Of a stretch of DNA of 64,000 nt, positions 52,542 to 63,247 are shown in pieces. Every line of letters starts with the position of its first letter. Position 1 is the stretch's first letter. Below the pieces are notes generated by a model. It was given only the letters and a program-made list of their open reading frames with translations. It ran no database searches and was not told the origin of the DNA. The position numbers and the translations under genes were made by a program. This DNA is from VFZN01 sp963709325 (GTDB taxonomy: Bacteria > Acidobacteriota > Vicinamibacteria > Vicinamibacterales > UBA2999), in the NCBI GenBank assembly GCA_963709325.1, contig CAVPVV010000001.1:186001-250000 (forward strand). Reading direction: 5' to 3'.

Positions 52542-54043
52542 ATGCGCGTACGATTTGCCCCTTCACCGACCGGTCACCTTCACGTAGGGAACGCGCGCAC
52601 CGCGCTCTTCAACTGGCTGCTCGCCCGCGGACAGGGCGGGACGTTCGTTCTGCGCATCGAAGACACCGATCTCGAGCGATCGACGAAGGAGTCGGAAGCG
52701 AAGATTCTCGAGGACCTGCGGTGGATGGGGCTCGAGTGGGACGAAGGCGTCGAGGCCGGCGGCGCCTACGGTCCGTACCGGCAGACCGAGCGGCTCGACA
52801 TCTATCGCGAGCACACCGCTCGTCTGCTCGCCAGCGGGCACGCTTACCTGCTGCTTCTGCTCGGCTGAGAACGCTCGAGGCCGAGCGCAAGGCGCAGCTT
52901 GCCGCGGGCCAGCCGCCGCGGTACGCCGGAACGTGCCGGGCCCTGGATCCGGCCGAGAGCGCCCGGCGTCATGCGGCCGGCGAGCCCGCCGTCGTGCGGC
53001 TGCGCGTGCCGGCGAACCGCGAGGTGGTGTTTCACGACCTGGTCCGCGGCGAGGTGACGTTCCACACCGATCAGATCGGCGATCCGGTGCTGGTCCGATC
53101 GGACGGCATTGCTGCCTACAACTACGCCGTCGTGATCGACGATCAGCTGATGGCGATCACGCACGTCATCCGCGGCGAAGATCACATTTCGAATACGCCG
53201 CGGCAGGTGCTGGTCTACGAGGCGTTCGGCTGGACTCCACCGGCGTTCGCGCACCTCTCGCTGGTTCTCGGCCCCGACCACGCACCGCTGTCCAAGCGGC
53301 ACGGCGCCACATCGGTCGCCGAGTTCCGCGCCAAGGGTTATCTTCCGGAGGCGCTCGTCAACTACCTCGCGCTGATCGGCTGGGGCACCGGCGCCGAGGA
53401 ACTGATGCCGGCGATGGACATCGCCAGGCGGTTCCGCCTCGAAGACGTGTCCCACAGCGCCGGCGTGTTCGACGAAGACAAGCTCAGTTGGGTGAATCGG
53501 CACTACCTCAAGACCGCGTCGCCGGCCCGTCTCGCCGCGGAATCCTTGCCGTTCCTCCGTGACAATGGCCTGGTCACGGCACCTCTCTCTGCTGACGGGC
53601 ATGGGTGGCTCGAAGCGGTGCTGCCGGGCGTCGCCGCGTCAATCGACCGGCTCAATCAGCTGCCGGAGCGTCTCCACAGCGTCTTCCATTTCGACGCCGA
53701 GGCCGTGCTGGCTGACGGCGCGATGAAGCAGGAACTGCGGGAGCCGGAGGCGCGGGCCGTCGTGCGCGCGCTGGCGGCCATTCTGGATACAGCCGGACCG
53801 CTGACCGACCGCGAATCGTTCCGGTCTGCGGCCGCGCAAGTGAAGGAGCGCACGAGCGCGAAGGGCAAGGCACTGTTTCACCCGATTCGGCTGGCGCTGA
53901 CGGGTGCCGCCGCGGGTCCCGAGCTCGACATCCTGGTGCCGGCGATCGACAGGGCAGCCACGTTGCCGCCTGACGCCGGCCTGCGAAAGGTCGTCTTCTG
54001 CCGCGAGCGGGCCGCGCAGGTGGCGGCACTGCTGCCAGCCTGA
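52542..54043 (+). CDS. gltX: Glutamyl-tRNA synthetase, frame interrupted twice
   Basis: A class I aaRS charging tRNA-Glu. RFAPSPTGHLHVGNARTALFNWL carries the HIGH-equivalent HLHVG, APLSKRHGA the KMSKS-equivalent, and the anticodon-binding domain follows to the stop at 54043. Near AY the frame breaks: reading TAC CTG, skipping C 52851, then TGC TTC TGC TCG GCT GAG, skipping A 52870, then ACG CTC GAG gives YLCFCSAETLEAERKAQ, exactly the expected family sequence. Two +1 events 19 bp apart in an essential gene point to consensus error more than decay. Skipping both gives about 499 residues. Confidence 0.9.
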
Positions 54044-54063
54044 CCCACGGTCGCACGCGTGTC

Positions 54064-54117
54064 GCATTTGCCGCTCCTGCCGGACTCCGCACCAGTCGTA
54101 CCCGCCGCACCTGTCGT
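54064..54117. repeat. Degenerate nonamer repeats in the gltX 3' spacer
   Basis: ACCAGTCGT, ACCCGCCGC and ACCTGTCGT are contiguous at 54091-54117. They are preceded in phase by GCATTTGCC, GCTCCTGCC and GGACTCCGC, which are weaker matches. Confidence 0.5.
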
Positions 54118-54122
54118 AGAAT
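54117..54122 (+). promoter_or_regulatory. Possible -10 box for the PD40-amidohydrolase gene
   Basis: TAGAAT begins on the last base of the nonamer repeats and lies 46 bp upstream of the ATG at 54169. No -35 is clear. Confidence 0.35.
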
Positions 54123-54168
54123 GCGCGCGTTTCCCCTTGCCGTCTGAACGTCTTCTGGAGGGTGCGTG

Positions 54169-57163
54169 ATGGGTCGTTCGCTTCGCCTCTTCTCGATCTC
54201 CTCGATCATCGTCGTGTTCGCGCTGGCCGGGCTGGCCCGCCAAGGCCGGACGGCGGCGGCACCGATTGACGTGACGGTGCAGGAAGGGACGTCGATGTCG
54301 GTCGCGATCTCGCCCGACGGGCGCACGCTGGCGATCGATCTACAGGGCGGCATCTGGACGGTGCCTGCGGCAGGTGGCCCGGCCAGGCGCGTGACCGGCA
54401 TCTACGAAGATGCCCGGCAGCCCACCTGGTCACCCGACGGCAAGTGGATTACGTACTTCAGCTACAAGGACGGCGGCTACGACCTGTGGAGCATTGCCCC
54501 GGACGGCTCGGGACAGCAGCGGCTCACGTGGGGGCCCTTCGACGATCGTGAGCCGGCCTGGTCGCACGACGGCACCCGAGTTGCGTTCTCGTCGGATCGA
54601 GGCAACCCGCTCGGCAGCGACTACAACATCTGGGTGCTCGACACTCGGACGGGCGAGCTGCGGCAGTTGACGAAGGACCCGTCCGAGGACTTCATGCCGA
54701 CGTGGTCGCCCGACGATCGCGAGATTGCCTTCGCGTCGACGCGGGAGAACAGCCAGTCGATCTGGGCGGTGTCGGTTGGCGGACCTGTCGCAGCGGAAGG
54801 TGGCGACCGTGAATGGCGCCCGGCTCGACGCCCCGTCGTGGAGTTCGAACGGCCAGATCGTCTACCACGCCACCTCGGCTAACCAGAGCCGCTACGAGGT
54901 GGGCGGTACGGCGATTACCGGTAGCGAGAATGTGTTCGCGTTTCGCGCGTCGTGGTCCTCGCCGACCGAGTTCTTCTACGTTTCGGACGGGAAGATTCGC
55001 AAGCGGACGCTCGGCACGCCGGCGCCGCAGACGGTGGCGTTCACTGCGACGCTTCAGGTCACGCACCCGGAGTACACGCGGCAGGGTGCGCGACTTCACC
55101 TCCAACAAGCCGCGCAAGGTGCTGGGAATCGTGCGGCCGTCGCTTTCGCCTGACGGCAGTCAGATCGCGTTCGCGGCGGTTGGCGACATCTGGGTCGTGC
55201 CGTCGAGCGGCGGCAAACCGGTCAACCTGACCAACGACTCGGCCCTGGACACCGATCCGGCGTGGTCACCAGACGGCGCGAGCCTCGTCTACTCGTCGGA
55301 CAAGACCAGTCCGCAGCTGCAGCTTTGGGTCCGCGACATGAAGAGCGGGCAGGCGAAGCAGGTGACGAACCTGAGCACGCAGCCGCAGGGCGCGTCGTTT
55401 TCGCCGGATGGCAAGCGGATCGTGTTCTTCAACGTTGACGGGATGTGGCGCGTCGCGCAGATCTCGGTGCTCGACCTTGCCGCCGGGACGGTCACGAAGA
55501 TCCACGACACGCTGCCGCAGCCGGGCGCGCCCGTCTGGAGCCCTGACGGCACCCGCGTAGCGCTGGCCGGCGTGGCGCCGCTCAGCACGCGCTTCCGCGA
55601 GGGGACGAACCAGGTCCTGACGATCTCGACGACCGGAGGCGCCGACGAATGGCAGGCGCCGATCGCGATGATGGGCGTGGACTCTCGCGGGGGCGGCGGG
55701 GTGGCCTGGTCGCCCGACGGCACGAAGATGGCGGGGATCTACGGCGGGCTGTTGTCGATCTGGCCGGTGTCGCGCGAGCGGCGCCGCGCTCGGTCCGCCG
55801 CGCCCGGTCACTTCGGAGCTGGCCCATTCGCCCTCGTGGCAGGGCGATTCGCGGCACATCCTCTATCAGTCCTACGATGCGTTGAAGATCCTCGACATCG
55901 AGACCGGCGAGTTGCGCACGGTGCCGCTCGACTTCCAGTGGACGCCGGCGATCCCGACCAGCCGCATCGTCATTCACGCCGGCAAGCTGATCGACATGAC
56001 GAGCCCGACCCCGCGCACCAACGTGGACGTGCTCGTCGAGGGCAACCGGATCGTCGAGCGTTGTTCCGCACGCCGACGGCAACCACTCGCGCGGCCAGGT
56101 CGTCGACGCCTCGCAGCAGACGGTGATGCCGGGCCTGACCGAGTTCCACTCTCACCTGCAGAAGGATTACGGCGCGGCGCAGGGACGGGCGTGGCTTGCC
56201 TTTGGCATCACCACGGTGCGGAGCCCCGGGAACACGCCTTACGAAGCCGTTGAAGATCGCGAAGCCAACGAGGCGGGCGTCCGGCCCGGCCCGCGCGTCT
56301 ACGGCACCGGCTACCTGATGGAGTGGAACCGCGTTTACTACAAGATGGGCATCGCCATCTCCAGCGTCAGCCAGTTCGAAATGGAGCTGCAGCGCGCGAA
56401 AGTGCTCGAGCACGATCTGATCAAGAGCTACGTCCGGCTGCCGGATCCGCAGCAGAAGCGGATGGTGGAGTTCGCGCACTCGATCGGCGTGCCGGTGGCC
56501 ACCCACGAAATCTTCCCGGCCTCGTTCGTCGGCGTGGACAACACCGAGCACACCTCGGCGACGAGCCGTCGCGGCTACTCACCGAAGATGGCGACGCTGC
56601 AGACGGCCTACGACGATGTGATTCAGCTGTTCGGCAAGAGCGCGCGGATCTTCTGTCCGATGATCTCGGGCGGCGGCGCGCGCAAGCTGTTCGAGCTCGA
56701 TCCGGCACTCAAGAACGATGCGCGGTTCAAGCTGTATCCGGAATGGATTCAGCGGCAGGTGGCCGGGCAGCCGGCCGGCGGCAACCCCGGAGGCGGTGGT
56801 GATCCGGCCGGCGGCAGCGGCAAGATGGTGCTCAATGTGATGAAAGCCGGGGGCCTGGTCGTCGCCGGCACCGACACGCCGAACGCCGTGAACCTGCACG
56901 GCGAGCTGATGGCTTACACCATGGCCGGAATGAGCGCGTTCGATGCGCTCAAGACCGCAACGGTGAACCCCGCGAAAGCGCTCAACCTCAACGCTGGGAC
57001 GATTGAGGCTGGCAAGTTCGCCGACATCATCCTGCTGGACGGCGATCCGCTCGAGAACATTGCCAACACACTCAAAGTGCGCCGCGTGATCGCCAACGGT
57101 CGCCTTTATAACGTTGACGATCTCGCCGGTGGTCCGGCACCTGCCACAGCGGCGAGACGGTAA
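54169..57163 (+). CDS. Exported PD40 beta-propeller amidohydrolase, frame interrupted four times
   Basis: About 1000 residues once repaired. A Sec signal is followed by repeated TolB/PD40 blades (SPDGRTLAI, WSPDGKWITYFS, WSHDGTRVAFSSDR, WSPDGASLVYSSD) and a C-terminal imidazolonepropionase-like amidohydrolase: GLTEFHSHLQ (HxH), LIKSYVRL (Lys), VATHEIFP, NTEHTS (His) and VAGTDTPNA (Asp). The frame steps by one extra base near 54781, 55085, 55779 and 56059; each step restores family sequence (for example TRQ|VRDFTSNKP, VSRE|GAALGPP, RIVE|VVPHADG). The family occurs as secreted peptidase or amidase-like enzymes in Acidobacteriota and Bacteroidota. GGAGG lies upstream of the ATG. Confidence 0.82.
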
Positions 57164-57177
57164 GACTCGAGGGCGCC

Positions 57178-57213
57178 AGAGGTGCAAAGGTGCAACTGCA
57201 CCCTTGCACCTCT
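57178..57213. terminator. Octamer-derived hairpin between convergent genes
   Basis: AGAGGTGCAAAGGTGCA (57178-57194) pairs with TGCACCCTTGCACCTCT (57197-57213) with one mismatch and a two-base gap. The arms are built of the same RGGTGCAA unit as the 28 kb array. The position between converging genes suggests a bidirectional terminator. Confidence 0.6.
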
Positions 57214-57226
57214 AGGCCCGTGAGCG

Positions 57227-60133
57227 CTAGAAGCCGACGCGGAACGCGAGCTGCATCACCCGCGGCTGGTAGGCGTTGAGCAGGTTCTGCCGCGGGGCGC
57301 CGAACGTCGTTGAGTTCACCTGGCCGTTGTAGGCGCCGTAGTTCTCGTGGTTGAACAGGTTGAAGACTTCGGCAATGCCGGTGACCTTCACCCCGCGCGG
57401 CAGGTTGAGGTCCTTCGACAGCCGCAGATCGACCCGGTGCAGTGGCTGGCCGAGCAGCGCGTTGCGCGGGATGACGTCACCGGCGCTGAACGATGTGGGA
57501 CCGTCGAAGCGATCGGCCACGTCCGCCGAGACCGTCGTCGGCACCGTCACGTAGCGCGTCACGCCGCCGTGTCCGAAGGGGTTGGCGGCGAAATTGGTCT
57601 GGTAGTAGTTGCCCGATCCGTAGAGGTACGCCCCCGACACGCTGAAGTCGTACTTGAGGCGCCAGATGCCGTTCAACCGCAGTGTGTGCCGCTGGAACTC
57701 GGTCGAGCGCGCCCACTCGGCGTCGGGGTTGAACGGGTTGTCGCCCTGGTACTGGAAGTTCGTCGTGTTGTCGTTCATGAACAGCAGCAGCGTGTAACTG
57801 AGCGACGCCTGCCAGTTGTTGCGGTAGCGCCGGTTCAGCGCCATCGAGACCGCGCCGTAATCGGCCTTGCCGTTGGCCTCGAGCCACTGAATCACACCGT
57901 AGGCGGGATCCGGGCGTCCGGCGGTCGTCGGGTTGAGGCTATAGCCCGTGACCGGATTGAAGAACAGATTCGGGTCGCGTTGCCGCGCGAAGTTGTAGCC
58001 CTTCCAATAGGTGTAATCGCCCTCGATGCCCCAGACATCGGCGAGCTGCCCCTGCGCGCCGATGGTGCTCTGCCAGGTGTACGGCATCAGGTAATCGTGC
58101 GCGATGACGCGCGGCGACTGCGCCGGCAGCGGGTAGACGCCGTTGATATAGTCCTCTTGAGTGCGGCCCCGGGTCGGATCCTGCACGAAGTTCGGCTGCC
58201 CGTCGTAGGGGAACGAGTTGACGAGAATCCTCTGGGCGTTGAACGACTGCTGGCTGAAGGTCGTGTTCGAATCGGGGATGCTGAAGTAGAGGCCGCTTCC
58301 GCCGCGGACGACGAGATTGCCCTTGCCGCCGACGTTCCAGTTGAATCCGCCCCGGGGCGCGATGTTGTTGATGTCGCGCAGGCCGCCGGGATAGAGCTTC
58401 TCGCCGGGCTGGAGGTCGATGTCGCTGTACTGGTTGCCGCCGCGCGGGTTGAAGGTCACGGGCGAGGTGACATCGGGCGGATCGAGCGCGCCCCAGTCCG
58501 CGTCCCACCGCACGCCGTAGTTGACGGTGAGCTGGTTGTTCGTCCGCCAGGTATCGCCGAACCAGAGGGCCACGGTCGGGCGCGGAATGTCGATGGTCCA
58601 GTCCCCGAAGTTGAGGTCGTAGCGCTGCACGAACGCGTCGAGCCCGGTGACGTCCCATCGCGATGGGTCGTTCCAGGCGTCGGCGGGGAAGCGGCGGTCC
58701 AGGTCCGCCGGATTGCTCGTGAAGATGAACTCACCGCGGGAGAGCAGCTGCCACTGGCCGGTATCGTGCCAGCGCAGGTACTCGGCGCCGATCTTCATGT
58801 CGTGGCTGTTGATGGTCCAGTTGAGATCGTAGCGGCCGCTCCAGGTGTTCTGGTAGAACTCCTGCGGGTAGTTGCGCCGTTGTCCGACGGTCAGGGCCGG
58901 GAAGACGTAGTTCGGCGTGTTGGCCAGCGCCGACACGGCGAGCAGGTTCTTCCAGTCAAAGTGGGTATAGCCGAGTCGAACTTCCTGGAGCTTCGTGCTG
59001 CTCAGGACCTTCGACCAGGTGCCGACGACATTGACGGCGCGGCGGGAGCGGTCGGCGGCCTGCGACGGGTGTTCGGTGCCCGCCACCTGCGTGAACGGGT
59101 TGCCCCAGTCCCAGTATGACGCGCGCACCGTCATGTGGTCCTGCGGCTTCATCTGCCAGTCGCCGCGCCCGAGGAAGCTGTTCTGGACGGTCTTGGTGTC
59201 GAACGAGAACGACTGGCTCGGCAGGCCGGGCGGCGAGGTGATGATCGTGTTCGGCTCGTTCTCGCGCTCGTAGGACAGGAAGTAGTGCAGGCGGTCGCGG
59301 ATGATGGGACCGCCGATCGCCCCGCCGATCTGCTGGTTCGAGTAGGGCAGCACCCGGCCGGCGATGAAGTCCTTGGCGTTGAGGCTGTCGTCGCGGAAGT
59401 AGCCGTAGACGCTGCCGGCCACGTTGTTGGTGCCCGATCGCGAGATGGCCTGCACCTGCATGCCGAGCGAGCGTCCCTGGGTGATATCGAACAGGTTGGT
59501 GACGACCTGGAACTCCGCGATCGCCTCGCGGGAGAACCGCGGCTGCCCGAAGCCGCCGCCGGCGACCTGCTGTGTTATCTCCTGGCCGTCGAGATTCAGC
59601 TGGAACTGCCGATCGCGAACGCCTGGGGTGTTGTCCACGGCATTGGCGATGACGCCGCGCACCTGCATCGCCAGCTCCATCCAGTTGCGTCCCTGGAGCG
59701 GCAGCTCCTCCATCTGGCGTCGATCGACGTTCCCGCCCACTTGCGTGGAGCTGATGTCGACGAGCGGCGACTCGCCGGTGACGGTGACCGTCTCCTCCAG
59801 CGAGGCGAGCTTCATCGTGAAGGGGACGGTGCGGTTCTGGCCGACGAGCAGTTCCACTTCGGGCACCACCACGGTGGAGAAGCCCGTGAGCTCGGCCTGC
59901 ACCTTGTAGCGCGACGGCGGCAGCCCGCGCAGGCGGTATTCGCCCCGCTCGTCGCTGACCGCGGTGAAGACGCGGCCGTTGTCGAGGCTCGTCGCGGTGA
60001 CGGCGACTCCCGGCAGCGCTGCCTTCGTGTCGTCCGTGACGGCGCCCAGGATGCTCGCTTCCTGTGCCGCCGCAGTACCCGAACCCAGCCACAACAGCGC
60101 GGCCAGGCAGCACCCAACGATACGCACGCTCAT
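57227..60133 (-). CDS. TonB-dependent receptor with carboxypeptidase-regulatory N-domain (Oar-like)
   Basis: A 968-residue outer-membrane protein. A Sec signal (to AAAQE) is followed by a CarboxypepD_reg domain (SILGAVTDDTKAALPGVAVTATS, GEYRLRGLPPSRYKVQAELTGF), a plug (LQGRNWMELAMQVRGV, SREAIAEFQVVTNLFD, NVAGSVYGYFRDDSLNAKDF) and a long barrel ending ...LAFRVGF with the terminal Phe of outer-membrane proteins. This is the Oar/SusC-like group abundant in Acidobacteriota. ATG 60133 is chosen because AGAGGAGG lies six bases upstream; an open extension to 60187 has no signal. The ligand is unknown. Confidence 0.9.
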   Translation of the reverse strand: MSVRIVGCCLAALLWLGSGTAAAQEASILGAVTDDTKAALPGVAVTATSLDNGRVFTAVSDERGEYRLRGLPPSRYKVQAELTGFSTVVVPEVELLVGQNRTVPFTMKLASLEETVTVTGESPLVDISSTQVGGNVDRRQMEELPLQGRNWMELAMQVRGVIANAVDNTPGVRDRQFQLNLDGQEITQQVAGGGFGQPRFSREAIAEFQVVTNLFDITQGRSLGMQVQAISRSGTNNVAGSVYGYFRDDSLNAKDFIAGRVLPYSNQQIGGAIGGPIIRDRLHYFLSYERENEPNTIITSPPGLPSQSFSFDTKTVQNSFLGRGDWQMKPQDHMTVRASYWDWGNPFTQVAGTEHPSQAADRSRRAVNVVGTWSKVLSSTKLQEVRLGYTHFDWKNLLAVSALANTPNYVFPALTVGQRRNYPQEFYQNTWSGRYDLNWTINSHDMKIGAEYLRWHDTGQWQLLSRGEFIFTSNPADLDRRFPADAWNDPSRWDVTGLDAFVQRYDLNFGDWTIDIPRPTVALWFGDTWRTNNQLTVNYGVRWDADWGALDPPDVTSPVTFNPRGGNQYSDIDLQPGEKLYPGGLRDINNIAPRGGFNWNVGGKGNLVVRGGSGLYFSIPDSNTTFSQQSFNAQRILVNSFPYDGQPNFVQDPTRGRTQEDYINGVYPLPAQSPRVIAHDYLMPYTWQSTIGAQGQLADVWGIEGDYTYWKGYNFARQRDPNLFFNPVTGYSLNPTTAGRPDPAYGVIQWLEANGKADYGAVSMALNRRYRNNWQASLSYTLLLFMNDNTTNFQYQGDNPFNPDAEWARSTEFQRHTLRLNGIWRLKYDFSVSGAYLYGSGNYYQTNFAANPFGHGGVTRYVTVPTTVSADVADRFDGPTSFSAGDVIPRNALLGQPLHRVDLRLSKDLNLPRGVKVTGIAEVFNLFNHENYGAYNGQVNSTTFGAPRQNLLNAYQPRVMQLAFRVGF

Positions 60134-60247
60134 GCAGCCTCCTCTTCCGACGGGGAACGGAGAAAGAAGTGCCATCGGCCATGACACGGCCGGCGAGGAT
60201 GGCTGCGAATGATTTCCGCGGACTATAGCAGACTTGCCGCGGTCCTC

Positions 60248-60253
60248 TATACT
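60248..60253 (+). promoter_or_regulatory. -10-like TATACT before rlmB
   Basis: TATACT lies 14 bp before the ATG at 60268, giving a predicted 8-nt leader. Confidence 0.4.
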
Positions 60254-60267
60254 TCAGGGCGGGCGCG

Positions 60268-60987
60268 ATGATCGTGTACGGCATTCATCCCGTGCTCGAA
60301 GCGCTCAAGGCCGGGCGCGTTCGAGCGTTGCGGGTAAGCGGGCGCGACGATCGGCGGATCGGCGTGCTGCTCGATCAGGCGCGGGCCCAGGGCATTGCGG
60401 TGCGCCACGTGCCGTCCGACGCGCTCGATCGGGAGTCGCGGCAGGGCGTGCACCAGGGGGTGGTCGCCGACGTCGATCCGCTTCCCGAGGGATCGATCGA
60501 AGCGTTCACGGCGACGCTCGACCCGGCGCCGCTCATCGTGGTCCTCGACGAGGTGGAGGACCCGCAGAACGTCGGCGCCATTCTCCGGACGATGGATGCC
60601 GTGGCCGCGACCGGGCTGGTCAGGCAGACACGTCGCGCCGCATCGCTGGACGGGGCGGCCGCAAAGGCGTCGGCCGGTGCCGTCCACCACGTGCCGGTGG
60701 CCGACGTCGTGAACGTCGCGCGAGCCGTGGAGGCCTTGAAGGCGGCAGGGGTGTGGACGGTCGGTCTGGACGCCGATGCCGAGTTGTCCTACTATGAATG
60801 GGATCTCACACTGCCCACCGCGCTCGTCCTGGGGGCGGAAGGGCACGGGCTGCGTCGGCTCGTGCGGGAACGGTGTGACGGCTTGGCCCGCATTCCGATG
60901 AGTGGCCACGTCGGTAGTCTCAATGTTTCAGCGGCGGCGGCCGTGGTGCTCTACGAGGCCGTTCGCCAGCGAAGCCGGGGGAGGTAG
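60268..60987 (+). CDS. rlmB: 23S rRNA (guanosine-2'-O)-methyltransferase
   Basis: A 239-residue SpoU-class (SPOUT) methyltransferase with a small N-terminal substrate domain (IYGIHPVLEALKAGRVRALRVS). LIVVLDEVEDPQNVGAILRTMDA is motif 1 with the catalytic-type Asn/Arg, LVLGAEGHGLRRLV motif 2, and IPMSGHVGSLNVSAAAAVVLYE motif 3, forming the knotted SAM site. It methylates G2251 in E. coli. It is divergent from the TonB receptor and precedes the tRNA cluster. Confidence 0.92.
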   Translation: MIVYGIHPVLEALKAGRVRALRVSGRDDRRIGVLLDQARAQGIAVRHVPSDALDRESRQGVHQGVVADVDPLPEGSIEAFTATLDPAPLIVVLDEVEDPQNVGAILRTMDAVAATGLVRQTRRAASLDGAAAKASAGAVHHVPVADVVNVARAVEALKAAGVWTVGLDADAELSYYEWDLTLPTALVLGAEGHGLRRLVRERCDGLARIPMSGHVGSLNVSAAAAVVLYEAVRQRSRGR

Positions 60988-61103
60988 GGAAGGCCGTAAG
61001 GCCGCCGGGGCGTGTTGGGCCCCGGGCAGCGATGCTGCCTGCCGTTCGGACTCCGGAGGAGGTTCGGAAGGGCCGGGCATACCGGCGACCAAATCCCGCC
61101 TGC

Positions 61104-61133
61104 TTGCGCGTCTGGCACAGGACGTGCTACGAT
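61104..61133 (+). promoter_or_regulatory. Promoter-like element for the tRNA-tuf cluster
   Basis: TTGCGC (61104-61109), an 18-bp spacer and TACGAT (61128-61133) predict a start about 61140, five bases before tRNA-Thr. It matches the tRNA-Gln promoter in layout and -10 sequence. The preceding 60988-61103 holds only a GC-rich spacer. Confidence 0.5.
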
Positions 61134-61144
61134 TCCGTTCTTTG

Positions 61145-61221
61145 GCTGGCGTAGCTCAGCCCGGTAGAGCAGCTGATTTGTAATCAGCCGGTCGGGGGTT
61201 CAAATCCCTTCGCCAGCTCCA
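61145..61221 (+). tRNA. tRNA-Thr (anticodon TGT), CCA encoded
   Basis: Acceptor GCTGGCG pairs with CGCCAGC, the anticodon stem CTGAT/ATCAG encloses TTTGTAA (TGT), and the T arm is GGGGGTTCAAATCCC. CCA is encoded at 61219-61221. It is first in a Thr-Tyr-Gly-Thr-tuf series. Confidence 0.96.
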
Positions 61222-61305
61222 TCCGTTTGGGCGGCATCTGAGGCGGAACGGGTAACAAGGTCAGGCACGGGTACTCACCCAACACAATTGGTCGGGCATC
61301 ATCAC

Positions 61306-61392
61306 GGGCAGGTGGCGGAGCGGTCAATCGCAGCAGACTGTAAATCTGCCGCCCCATGGGCTACGGAGGTTCGAATCCTCCCCTGCCCACCA
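61306..61392 (+). tRNA. tRNA-Tyr (anticodon GTA), CCA encoded
   Basis: A type II tRNA with a long variable arm (about 87 nt). Acceptor GGGCAGG pairs with CCTGCCC, the loop CTGTAAA gives GTA, and CCA is at 61390-61392. Confidence 0.96.
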
Positions 61393-61619
61393 GCCTTCGC
61401 TCGCAGGAGACGAGGCACGGTGTGTGGCGAGCCAGCCACGGCTGGCAAGTCAGAGAGAGTTTTGGTCGGGAGCGGCGCGACGCGGGGTCGCCCGCGAGTG
61501 TCGGATGCAGAGGGTGGCGAGGCACGAAGGCGGGAGTAACTCAGTGGTAGAGTCACAGCCTTCCAAGCTGTTGGTCGCGGGTTCGATCCCCGTCTCCCGC
61601 TCCAGCCTTCGCTCGCGGG
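61390..61619. repeat. Repeated 3' trailer behind tRNA-Tyr and tRNA-Gly
   Basis: CCAGCCTTCGCTCGC follows both tRNA-Tyr (61390-61404) and tRNA-Gly (61602-61616). Further downstream both spacers share GTGGCGAG, GGCTGGC and AAGT in order, so the spacers look like diverged copies. Confidence 0.6.
61530..61604 (+). tRNA. tRNA-Gly (anticodon TCC), CCA encoded
   Basis: Acceptor GCGGGAG pairs with CTCCCGC, the anticodon loop CTTCCAA gives TCC, the T arm is CGGGTTCGATCCCCG, and CCA is at 61602-61604. Confidence 0.96.
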
Positions 61620-61750
61620 TACGTGGCGAGTGTCGGCTGGCCAGCCCCGCCAAGTGTAAGAGTCGATTGAGGCCTCGCCTCTGCCTCCGGGAGCGAGTGG
61701 CCGACTTGTCGGCCGAAGCCCGCGGCGCGTGAGCAGGGGCCAGGGCGAAG

Positions 61751-61826
<76 letters not shown>

Positions 61827-61833
61827 GTGCAGT

Positions 61834-61861
61834 GCGGTAAGGCCGCCGGGTGCCTTACTGC
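61834..61861 (+). promoter_or_regulatory. Hairpin in the tRNA-Thr to tuf spacer
   Basis: GCGGTAAGGC pairs with GCCTTACTGC (one G-U) around an 8-base loop. Its 5' half shares GTAAGGCCGCCGGG with 60995-61008 before the tRNA cluster. It may be an RNase processing site that separates the tRNA from tuf mRNA. Confidence 0.45.
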
Positions 61862-61950
61862 CGAAGCGAACACAGGCACCCGGGTGGTGCAGATCAACGA
61901 CACCGGCACGGGGCCGGCAGGTCGGTTCTCGAGGAAGCGAAGAGCGAGTC

Positions 61951-63150
<1,200 letters not shown>

Positions 63151-63240
63151 CGGGTGCATGGTGCAGAAGGGCACGGGTGCGACGAGGGGCTGAGCCGCCC
63201 CGTGCGCCTGGCCACCTCGGCACCCCTGCACCAACAAGGA
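63151..63240. repeat. GGTGCA-rich inverted spacer between tuf and rpmG
   Basis: GGGTGC, GGTGCAG and GGGTGC on the left can pair with GGCACCCCTGCACC on the right, around a GGGGC/GCCCC hairpin near 63184-63199. The unit resembles the 28 kb octamer. No coding frame. Confidence 0.45.
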
Positions 63241-63247
63241 TCAAGCG

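Noticed and set aside
57347..59119. A 590-codon plus-strand frame opposite the TonB receptor
   Set aside because: Shadow of a high-GC gene with complete receptor domains on the other strand.
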